Positions 56,823 to 64,000 of a stretch of DNA of 64,000 nucleotides are shown here, piece after piece. The position numbers were made by a program, and so were the translations under genes. Each line of letters begins with the position of its first letter. Positions within the stretch are counted from its first letter, which is position 1. Origin of the DNA: Neobacillus bataviensis LMG 21833 (GTDB lineage Bacteria; Bacillota; Bacilli; Bacillales; Cytobacillaceae). The stretch spans positions 1-64,000 of the forward strand of contig NZ_AJLS01000036.1 of the NCBI RefSeq assembly GCF_000307875.1, written 5' to 3'. Under the pieces are notes generated by a model, which was not told where the DNA came from, did no database searches, and saw only the letters and a program-made list of their open reading frames with translations.

Positions 56823-58184
56823 GTGAGGAAAATTCGCTACGTCACTACTGCCTTAAACACAATGACTAATGATGAAATTTTACAGTTGCGTGAAACAAAA
56901 TTGCTTAATCAAATGAAATACTGTTATAGGAACTCTGAATATTACCAAAATAAGTTCAAGGAAATTGGTGTATATCCTCAAGAAATCAAATCTATCGAAG
57001 AATTTCGTAAACTTCCGATTATGATGAACAAAAATCTAGAAAGAAGTAGTCAACAAGAGTCCATGGATAGACACGGTCACCCGTTCGGTATGCACTTTTG
57101 CTGTTCCCCTGATGATGTATTCCTTACTGCTACTACGAGTGGAACAACAGGTATACCGACTTTTTCTTATACATTGGCTCAACAAGATATAAATAACCTC
57201 TCAAAAGCCGTTTCCTACATGTTGGAATATGCCAGAGTTAGTCCCGGTGATCGGATATTGTTTAGTCATGCATTAGGAATTTATGCGACTTCAGCTGTTT
57301 TACCAGGTATTCGACATGCGGGTGTTTTACCAATAGATGTAGATGTAAGAGCAGGGACTGCAGCCATCTTACAATATGCAAGGCTAACCAAACCAACTGC
57401 AGCAATGATGACCCCTTCATTAGCGGAACATTTGATACAAAAAGCCCCAGAAATCATAGGTACACAGGTTAGTGATTTTAATCTCTCTGCATTACTTACC
57501 GTTGGAGAAATTGCAATTGGCATCCCCGAAGTAAAGCAAAAAATTGAAGAGGCATATGGTTGCCGGGTCTACGATTGGATAGGGCCAATAGGAGGATCAT
57601 TAGCATTTTCATGTGACTCTGATGAGTATTATGGTATGCACTGTGTGACCCCTGATTTCGATCTATATCCTTATGATTTAGTAGACCCGGATACAAAGCA
57701 ATCTATTGATATGTTTGATGGTGTTATAGGTGAGGCGATTTATACTTCATTAGACCGCATAGCGGTCCCGATGTTGCGGATGGCTTCGGGAGACATCGTT
57801 CAAGTGTTTACCAAGGAATGTCCTGGTTGTGGATTTAAAGGATTGAGGGTTAAAGTTGTTGGGCGTTCAGATGACATGTTAATCGTTAAAGGAGCAAATG
57901 TGTATCCTGCAGCAATTAAACAAGTAATTACTACCTTTAGACCAGATGTAACAGGAGAAATAAGAATTGTTCTTGATCAAGCGCCACCTCGAGTAACTCC
58001 GCCATTAAAAGTGAAAGTGGAATACGGTGCTAACATGGATTCTAGTAATCTTTTTGAATTGGAAGAAAAAATTAAAGAAAAGCTTAGGCAAGAAGTAAGA
58101 GTTACTCCTGAAATCATTTGGTGTCCTTCTGGAACGTTAGAAAAGTCGATGGCTAAAACACCTGTCTTCGAAAAAAATTACTAA
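56823..58184 (+). CDS. Phenylacetate-CoA ligase-like adenylate-forming enzyme
   Basis: PaaK-type member of the ANL superfamily, 453 residues, close to the usual PaaK length. The N-terminus has LNQMKYCYRNSEYYQNKFKE and the P-loop-like TATTSGTTGIPTF. The region CPGCGFKG...GRSDDMLIVKGANVYP is typical of PaaK. GTG start with GAAGGAG upstream. In the island it lies directly before the thiol dioxygenase gene. An aromatic acid is not implied by the family alone. Confidence 0.83.
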   Translation: MRKIRYVTTALNTMTNDEILQLRETKLLNQMKYCYRNSEYYQNKFKEIGVYPQEIKSIEEFRKLPIMMNKNLERSSQQESMDRHGHPFGMHFCCSPDDVFLTATTSGTTGIPTFSYTLAQQDINNLSKAVSYMLEYARVSPGDRILFSHALGIYATSAVLPGIRHAGVLPIDVDVRAGTAAILQYARLTKPTAAMMTPSLAEHLIQKAPEIIGTQVSDFNLSALLTVGEIAIGIPEVKQKIEEAYGCRVYDWIGPIGGSLAFSCDSDEYYGMHCVTPDFDLYPYDLVDPDTKQSIDMFDGVIGEAIYTSLDRIAVPMLRMASGDIVQVFTKECPGCGFKGLRVKVVGRSDDMLIVKGANVYPAAIKQVITTFRPDVTGEIRIVLDQAPPRVTPPLKVKVEYGANMDSSNLFELEEKIKEKLRQEVRVTPEIIWCPSGTLEKSMAKTPVFEKNY

Positions 58185-58213
58185 ATTAATAAAAAATAAG
58201 GAGGCTGTTTTAG

Positions 58214-58807
58214 ATGTCAGTTGATTTAAAAATAAACGAAAACTATCATCCAGAGCTTAAAAGATTCCTCAAAGATGTCTATGAATTAGTTCAGCAAAAC
58301 CATAATGAAAAAACAATTACTAGAGAAGTAGGAAATTTATTAAAGCCGCTTTTGCAGGTGGAAGGTTTTCTTGATGAAAGATTCAGGGAACCGAATAGTG
58401 AAAGAAGTAAAGTTTACAATGTATACGTAGCGCCAGATAAAAGTTTTTCAATTGCTTCAGCAGTTTGGAACCCAGGACAAGGTACCCCAATTCATGATCA
58501 TTGTACTTGGGGGATTATTGGAGTTGTACAAGGTGTAGAAATTGAAACCCACTATCACCAGCCTGATGGGTATAAAAAAGAACCGCTCAAGTGTAAAGAG
58601 GTTCATATATTACAAAAAGGTGAAGTATTAGTTTGTTGTACAACAGATCAAGATATTCACGATGTGCGTGGTGGTTACTCTGGAGAACCATGTGTAGGTT
58701 TCCATGTATACGGAGGGGATTTAGCGGAAATTGACAGGCATGTATATAATCCGTTGACCGGGGAGCGCAAAGCGATGAAGACGGCTTGGGAATATCCGCA
58801 AGCTTAA
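58214..58807 (+). CDS. Cysteine dioxygenase-family thiol dioxygenase
   Basis: Cupin-fold non-heme iron enzyme of 197 residues that adds O2 to a thiol to give a sulfinic acid. The first two iron ligands are in TPIHDHCTWG, and a third His follows in ETHYH or DIHDVRG. The second cupin motif is around GFHVYGGD. Family members act on cysteine, 3-mercaptopropionate or similar thiols; the TPIHDHCTWG form is common in bacterial family members of uncertain substrate. ATG with AAGGAGG upstream. It is 123 bases before the rhodanese gene. Confidence 0.85.
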   Translation: MSVDLKINENYHPELKRFLKDVYELVQQNHNEKTITREVGNLLKPLLQVEGFLDERFREPNSERSKVYNVYVAPDKSFSIASAVWNPGQGTPIHDHCTWGIIGVVQGVEIETHYHQPDGYKKEPLKCKEVHILQKGEVLVCCTTDQDIHDVRGGYSGEPCVGFHVYGGDLAEIDRHVYNPLTGERKAMKTAWEYPQA

Positions 58808-58930
58808 AAAATATCTGGTTGTAGTAATCGGATACTCAAAAAGGATTATTGGAAGCAAATCGCTCGTATTCAAACCAATAGGATATATATATATCCCTAT
58901 GGAAATAATTTTAGGCAGGAGTGAAAATTC

Positions 58931-60568
58931 ATGATGAATAAAGTTACCCAGGATATGGTTTTAAAGTTAATTAAATCAAAGGATATTTTGTATTCTCTAA
59001 TTGATGTAAGAGAAAGGACGGAATATAACAAGAAACAAATTCTATTTGCAATAAATATTCCAAAGAGCCAAGTAGAATTTAGAATCTCAAAATTAGTCCC
59101 AGTGAAAGACACCCAAATTATTCTCTATGATAATGATGAAAGTAGATCAACTTTAGTTGCAAAAACACTTGGAGAATTAGGATACACGAATGTTGATATT
59201 CTTAAAGGCGGGTTAAATCAATGGGAAGGACATAACGAATACTTGATTAATGGAGTTAATGTTCCGAGTAAAGCTTTTGCAGAAATTGTTTATGAGGAAG
59301 AACATGTACCAGATATAGAAGCGCATAAACTATATGAACGGATGCAAAAGGGTGAAAATGATTTCACAGTTATTGAAATACGACCTAGAGAAGAAGTAAA
59401 CATTACAGGTAGCATTCCGGGAGCTATCAACATTACTGGTGTAGATATTATTCATAGTATCCACGATTATGTAGATAATGAAAAAGACTTAATCATTACT
59501 TGTGCTGGTCGAACTCGAGGGATAATCGGAACCCAGATATTAAGAAAGATGGGATTTCAAAATGTTTATAATTTGAGAAATGGTACTATGGGTTGGCTTT
59601 TGGCAAATCAAGAATTGGACGATAATATCCCTCTGGTAAAATTATCATGTAAAAGTAATTCTTCAAAATTAGATAGTTTTATTAATCAGGTAATTGATGA
59701 AAATAATATAGAGTTAATTTCCTTGGACTGTTATCAAGATTTACGGAATGCATCAGATCATCAAACGCTGTTTGAGATTGATGTCCGTACACCGCTTGAA
59801 TACGAGGAAGGACATATACCTGGAACCTATAAACTTCCAGGGGGGCAAGTTATACAGGCCACGGATGATCATATTGGTGTTAGAAATGGCAATATTGTGT
59901 TAATCAGCAATTCTAGACACCGTGCAGTTATAACCGCTTATTGGCTTAAAGAAAGTGGTTATCCAAAAGTTATGGTACTAGATGGAGGTATTGAACTATG
60001 GAAAAATTCTAATCTCCCAATTGAAAAGGGAGAGGTTCAAGATGATGTTCCACTTGGGTATAATACAAGTTATAAAAAAGGGAATCGTATAGTTGCAAGT
60101 GAACTAAAAGAAAGATTAGAGTCTGATTCAAAATTAATCGTAATCGATATTGATACAAGTAAAGGGTACCAAAAGGGGCATATACCAAATTCGTTATGGT
60201 TATCTAGAAGCTGGCTTGAATTTAATATTCGTGAGGTGGCAAAAGAATCGGATATGGTTATCCTAACCGATAGAAATGGTTATAGTTCTACCTTAAGTGC
60301 TAAGACTTTAAAAGAATTAGGATATGAGGATGTATATGTTCTTGAGGGTGGTAAGAAGGCTTGGTCTGAAGCGGGATACACCTTTGAGAATGGAAAGAAA
60401 GGCATTATAAAAGAACCTGATGATATTGCATATCATCCATATGAGATTAGTGAAAAAGCAATGATTGATTATTTGGAATGGGAAATAGGTTTGGAAGAAC
60501 AGTTTAAGCCATTAAGGGCAATTTATCATCCTCTACAAGACTTTGGGGGTATAATGAACAAAAAGTGA
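58931..60568 (+). CDS. Four-domain rhodanese-like protein
   Basis: A 545-residue cytosolic protein of four tandem rhodanese domains (about 1-105, 123-228, 270-370, 385-500) and a C-terminal helical tail. Only domain 2 has the catalytic Cys, in ITCAGRTRG. The equivalent positions are Asp in domain 1 (YDNDESRS), Ser in domain 3 (ISNSRHRA) and Asp in domain 4 (LTDRNGYSS). Rhodaneses move sulfane sulfur to thiols or cyanide. One active and three inactive domains suggest a scaffold with a single sulfur carrier. ATG with CAGGAG upstream. Last gene of the island cluster. Confidence 0.88.
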   Translation: MMNKVTQDMVLKLIKSKDILYSLIDVRERTEYNKKQILFAINIPKSQVEFRISKLVPVKDTQIILYDNDESRSTLVAKTLGELGYTNVDILKGGLNQWEGHNEYLINGVNVPSKAFAEIVYEEEHVPDIEAHKLYERMQKGENDFTVIEIRPREEVNITGSIPGAINITGVDIIHSIHDYVDNEKDLIITCAGRTRGIIGTQILRKMGFQNVYNLRNGTMGWLLANQELDDNIPLVKLSCKSNSSKLDSFINQVIDENNIELISLDCYQDLRNASDHQTLFEIDVRTPLEYEEGHIPGTYKLPGGQVIQATDDHIGVRNGNIVLISNSRHRAVITAYWLKESGYPKVMVLDGGIELWKNSNLPIEKGEVQDDVPLGYNTSYKKGNRIVASELKERLESDSKLIVIDIDTSKGYQKGHIPNSLWLSRSWLEFNIREVAKESDMVILTDRNGYSSTLSAKTLKELGYEDVYVLEGGKKAWSEAGYTFENGKKGIIKEPDDIAYHPYEISEKAMIDYLEWEIGLEEQFKPLRAIYHPLQDFGGIMNKK

Positions 60569-61351
60569 GTCGATTGATTGCTACAATGCCAATGACCATG
60601 GGGAAAAGCGAATTAACCTTATTTAAGGATAATATCTTTAGGTTTACTATTGATATAGCTTAGGAAGATGAAGAAATTCTCTATTGCTGGACAAAGGAAA
60701 TTTGCGAATACAGTCTTCATGATCATTTTTAACGTATGGGAATAACTCCGGTAAGTGTTAAGAAAACGGTAGCAAAATTCTATGAGATTCTAGGGGCCTA
60801 TAATATTAGGCTCTTTTTGTTATTGCCGCATACTTTCGTAATAAACAAAATGGGGAAGCCGAATTAAAAGAAACAAGTGATTACGAAGGTTATAAAAAAG
60901 CATACAGAAAATCCTGTAAAGCGTTTAACTTATTGGAAATCTGTCAAACAAGCTTTTGAAGAAATGATGCTACATGATATTTTACCGTTGCAAAAGAGAT
61001 AGATAAAACAAGGTTAGATTCAAAGAATGCTGTAAACGTGAATTTACAACAAAAGAAGCCTACCTATTTTGAAAAAAATATTAAACAAAATAGGTAGGTT
61101 TTGCTTTTAGAAAGTCGGATTTTTACTGGCAAAAAAAGCACCCATTTTCATGGCTCTGTCAGGAATATTTATTGATGGAATAGAGGTTTTTTGGCGATTG
61201 GGTAATTTTTTTAATAGAAAAATATAAATATTTAATCTATCATAAAAGCTATAGAGGTTGAGGGAAAACAGTCCAAAAAACTATCAAGAGACTGTCGTGA
61301 CCCTTTGATATGACCGGGGAATTTGAAGCTGATTTGACCACTGTCCCCATT
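60569..61351. other. Decayed coding remains at the island's right end
   Basis: No intact gene. Short frames look like gene debris. One frame from about 60586 is interrupted by TAG and resumes as EDEEILYCWTKEICEYS. Another, near 60830-60960, reads AAYFRNKQNGEAELKETSDYEG before a stop. I cannot assign either; an integrase cannot be recognised in them. A strong hairpin is at 61059-61098. Confidence 0.5.
61059..61098 (+). terminator. Strong hairpin terminator in the island right end
   Basis: Thirteen-base perfect stem CCTACCTATTTTG / CAAAATAGGTAGG with a fourteen-base loop, followed by TTTTGCTTTT. May end transcription from the island cluster or from a lost gene. Confidence 0.75.
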
Positions 61352-61419
61352 CACAGTCTTCAAAACTGCTTGAGACCTGCGTGCCAGGTCAGGTGGGTTC
61401 GATTCCCACGCAGTCCCGC
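61352..61419 (+). repeat. Right direct repeat (3' part of selC), candidate attR
   Basis: 68 bases, 67 identical to the 3' part of tRNA-Sec at 40466-40533, same orientation. No D arm or 5' acceptor strand precedes it, so it is a fragment and not a second tRNA. It has GCA where the intact gene has GCCA at the end. Marks the distal end of the island. Confidence 0.92.
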
Positions 61420-61526
61420 AAACATCATTATATCAAGGATTCTAATAAATTCTTATAGCACATAGACCAGAGGGTACTCGGTCTGTTTTTATTATGCATT
61501 TTGCAGTATTAAGTAGAATTTTTAAA

Positions 61527-62957
61527 TCATGGAACAATTTCAAAAACAGTACCTTGGTTAAAATCAGTCACTTTCATAGATCCGTTAACTCCTAAATATA
61601 GTTTGGTTTGATCCAGATTCGTTCCCAAACTAACATAATAAGCTGATTGAGACCCAAAATGATAATCGGTTTCAATCATACTAAAATCATTTAGTTTACC
61701 ATCTGTTCTTACCCTGGTATAGGCTAAAACTCCTCTAACCGGAGGTCGAGATTCTTCACGTCTTGCAAGATCAGTAAACACAACGTTTCTAGTTAACGCG
61801 GGGATTCCAGTCCCCATATAGGCTTGCACTCCTGTAAGTGAAGTTCCTCCAAACTTATCGTGGCGAGGGTCTTGATGAAAATAACTAGTTAGAGGCTGAA
61901 GTCGCAGCACTGAAGTTTTTAAAGCTTCATTGTAATAAGCTATTGTTTTCTCATCCGAATTCGGATTTGTAGAGCAGTCCCTAATAATCGAAGTGGGAAA
62001 TGCACCTTCCCATCCTCGCCAGCCGAAATTAATAAAACCTTCTTGGTTAGGATTGGTGTTTCTTAAAGAAGCTTGAATTAGCTGCGTAACCGGTATAGGT
62101 TTATAATAAACGAATGAAAAAATGGACTCTACCAAATCTTGTCCGACATTTCCCACATATTTGATATACTGATTATAATACCTTTGATATGAAATGCCTG
62201 TTATATTGCGAACCCCTTTGGCAATGACCGTAAGCGTTTCTTGTATTGGTACGGGAAGTTCATTAAAACGTGTGACTACAGGTGGATTATAGATATTTGT
62301 ATTTTTATCTACATCTATTTCAACTATTTTACCAGCGACTTCCATATCGTCTTGGCTTAAATTAAAGGGATCATAGCCAGATCCACCATCCCCCGTTGTT
62401 AAAACAAGTTTTCCTGTTTCAGGTGAAAAGTTTAGGCTATTGACACCATTGTGATTAAAAAATGGTCTTCTTAAGTTAAGTAATGTCCTTCGTTTTTGTG
62501 GTTTGCTATTCGATTGTAAAATCCATTCTTCAATTGAATCAATATGATCATATTTAGTTTCTCTATTTGCCCACCTTAGGCTTAATGTTCGGGGCTCACA
62601 CGGGTTAGGCTTAAAATGTTCAGAAAGAGCACCTGGGCCTTGTGTTCCAGCTACTGAATAATGAAGATAAAACAAACCGTTATTATAAAATTTCGGATGA
62701 AACGCAAGCCCTAGTAATCCCCGTTCATCATATCCACCACTAGAAACACCTTGTTCAGAAGCACCTAGTTTTATGATTCGCGTGCGAATATCTAAAAAAG
62801 TCCGTATCACTCCATTGTCTATGTAAAAGATCTCACCTACCTGGGTTGCAATAAATAATTTTTCCATTGTGTCACCGGGAAGTATAGCTGTTTTCAAAAC
62901 AGTGGGCAAATTGATCTTACTAACAATGGGACGTAAACGAACCTTAACTTTTATCAC
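61527..62957 (-). CDS. Sugar/sorbosone dehydrogenase-like (GSDH) beta-propeller protein
   Basis: A 476-residue protein of the glucose/sorbosone dehydrogenase family, a PQQ-dependent-type six-bladed beta-propeller. Diagnostic parts are ERGLLGLAFHPKFYNNG (blade 2), LVLTTGDGGSGYDPFN and GFINFGWRGWEG. It lacks an obvious signal peptide, unlike most secreted relatives, so a cytosolic or spore location is possible. Start likely ATG with AAGGAG upstream. PQQ genes are not in the window and PQQ use is unproven. First gene outside the island. Confidence 0.8.
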   Translation of the reverse strand: MIKVKVRLRPIVSKINLPTVLKTAILPGDTMEKLFIATQVGEIFYIDNGVIRTFLDIRTRIIKLGASEQGVSSGGYDERGLLGLAFHPKFYNNGLFYLHYSVAGTQGPGALSEHFKPNPCEPRTLSLRWANRETKYDHIDSIEEWILQSNSKPQKRRTLLNLRRPFFNHNGVNSLNFSPETGKLVLTTGDGGSGYDPFNLSQDDMEVAGKIVEIDVDKNTNIYNPPVVTRFNELPVPIQETLTVIAKGVRNITGISYQRYYNQYIKYVGNVGQDLVESIFSFVYYKPIPVTQLIQASLRNTNPNQEGFINFGWRGWEGAFPTSIIRDCSTNPNSDEKTIAYYNEALKTSVLRLQPLTSYFHQDPRHDKFGGTSLTGVQAYMGTGIPALTRNVVFTDLARREESRPPVRGVLAYTRVRTDGKLNDFSMIETDYHFGSQSAYYVSLGTNLDQTKLYLGVNGSMKVTDFNQGTVFEIVP

Positions 62958-63106
62958 CTAACTTTCCACTCCTTCTTATTGTTTTCTTTTAAAAGAATAT
63001 GAGTAGAATTGTTCTATTAGTACCAAATTAGGCTGGAACTGATTATTGAGTTATAGTATTGGGGCGATATATAAAAATGACTATAAATATAAAAAGGAGC
63101 ATTCCT

Positions 63107-64000
63107 ATGTCAAGTACAAATCAAAAAATCGTTCCGCATTTATGGTATGACAAGGAGGCAAAAGAAGCGGCCGAGTTTTATGCTGCCATATTCCCGGACT
63201 CCAAAATTACAGATGTTACAACAATCCACGACACACCCTCAGGCGACTCCGATATAGTCTCTTTTGAGCTATGGGGGCAGAAGTTCATGGCAATCAGCGC
63301 GGGACCTTTTTTCAAGATCAATCCTTCGGTTTCTTTCATTGTTAATTTTGACCCATCGCGAGAAAAAGACACAAGAGAAAAAATAAATGAGGTTTGGAAC
63401 AAATTGTCTGAAGGTGGCACAGTGTTAATGCCACTTGATCAGTATCCGTTCAGTGAGAGATATGGCTGGATTCAGGACAAGTATGGTTTGTCTTGGCAGT
63501 TACTCCTAACGAATCCAGAAGGTGAAGAGCGACCTGCAATCCTGCCATCACTTTTGTTTGTCGGTGAGAATTGCGGTAAAGCCGAAGAGGCGATTCATTT
63601 TTATTTATCAATATTTAAGAATGCAAAGCAAGGACTTTTCGCCCGCTATCCTAAAGGCATGGAGCCTGACAAAGAAGGTACGATCATGTTCTCTGATTTT
63701 AGCTTAGAAAATCAATGGTTTTCCGCAATGGATAGCGCGCACGAGCATAAATTCAATTTTAACGAGGCAATCTCATTTATGGTGTATTGCGACACACAAG
63801 AAGAGATTGATTATTACTGGGAACAACTTTCTGCGGTTCCTGAAGCCGAGCAATGTGGATGGCTGAAAGATAAGTTTGGTATATCCTGGCAGATTGTGCC
63901 AGATGAGATGGACGAGATGATGAGTAAGGGCACACCTGAGCAACTTGCGCGTGTAACGAAAGCATTTCTTAAAATGAAGAAATTTGATCTTGTGGAACTA
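63107..64000 (+). CDS. Two-domain VOC (PhnB-like) family protein, 3' end beyond window
   Basis: An open frame from ATG 63107 (AAAAGGAG upstream) runs 298 codons to the window edge without a stop. Two similar halves are seen, each starting [16 protein letters not shown] or [20 protein letters not shown] and each ending in [15 protein letters not shown] or [15 protein letters not shown]. This is the duplicated vicinal-oxygen-chelate fold of PhnB/3-demethylubiquinone methyltransferase-like proteins. Substrate unknown. Probably nearly complete, since such proteins are about 300 residues. Confidence 0.87.
   Translation, partial: MSSTNQKIVPHLWYDKEAKEAAEFYAAIFPDSKITDVTTIHDTPSGDSDIVSFELWGQKFMAISAGPFFKINPSVSFIVNFDPSREKDTREKINEVWNKLSEGGTVLMPLDQYPFSERYGWIQDKYGLSWQLLLTNPEGEERPAILPSLLFVGENCGKAEEAIHFYLSIFKNAKQGLFARYPKGMEPDKEGTIMFSDFSLENQWFSAMDSAHEHKFNFNEAISFMVYCDTQEEIDYYWEQLSAVPEAEQCGWLKDKFGISWQIVPDEMDEMMSKGTPEQLARVTKAFLKMKKFDLVEL

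Noticed and set aside
40439..61419. Selenoprotein genes (in-frame TGA) in the island, suggested by selC
   Set aside because: None of the island genes needs a TGA read through, and I could not see a convincing UGA-Cys replacement; a SECIS search was not possible.
61352..61419. Second functional tRNA-Sec gene
   Set aside because: The sequence before the anticodon stem cannot form a D arm or the 5' acceptor strand, and the CCA is not preserved.

Overview
The window comes from a low-GC, spore-forming Firmicute of the family Bacillaceae. Gene content and order over 14.8-40.2 kb follow the Bacillus backbone: mutS-mutL, miaA-hfq, spoVK, hflX-ynbB-glnR-glnA, lexA/yneA-yneB-ynzC, tkt, sirA-yneF, ccdA-ccdC, yneK. 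Sporulation genes (spoVK, sirA, a Spo0E-like phosphatase, GerP-like and YheC/D-like proteins) agree with this. A Neobacillus- or Mesobacillus-type species is a guess from gene style; no rRNA is present to settle it.

0.4-10.2 kb is a loosely organised accessory stretch: an ABC ATPase, a LysE-type exporter, a lipoprotein nuclease, a SCO-type lipoprotein, an AI-2E-type permease, an aldolase-like enzyme and an array of small GerP-like spore proteins on both strands. Part of the array is a convergent gene pair duplicated 3.6 kb apart, in which each copy has kept one partner and lost the other. A hisC fragment lies beside it. 10.3-13.8 kb is a small islet (quinone oxidoreductase, MocR-type regulator, ECF vitamin transporter component) lying between an intact tRNA-Arg(CCT) and a decayed 3' piece of the same tRNA.

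13.9-40.2 kb is the conserved core: mismatch repair, tRNA modification, RNA chaperone, nitrogen control with two GlnR boxes on the glnRA promoter, SOS control with LexA boxes between lexA and yneA, central carbon metabolism (tkt), an asymmetric two-subunit ABC exporter, and cytochrome c maturation genes.

40.4-61.4 kb is the most unusual part. A selenocysteine tRNA gene (selC, anticodon TCA) at 40.44 kb is followed 20.9 kb later by a near-identical 68-base copy of its 3' part (67 of 68 bases). This is the footprint of an island inserted at the 3' end of a tRNA gene. The island begins with a very small holin-like (type I) toxin gene. It then carries a LysR regulator divergent from a long, almost entirely co-directional cluster: a PatB-type C-S lyase, a DUF169 protein, three acyl-adenylate-forming enzymes, a two-subunit CoA-transferase, a D-cysteine desulfhydrase-like enzyme, a complete peptide-type ABC importer, a redoxin, a thiol dioxygenase and a four-domain rhodanese. 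I read it as a catabolic island for an imported organosulfur compound, with C-S cleavage, thiol oxidation, CoA activation and sulfane-sulfur handling. The substrate cannot be read from sequence. No integrase is visible.

61.5-64 kb, beyond the island, holds a sugar-dehydrogenase-like beta-propeller protein and a two-domain VOC protein that runs off the window end.
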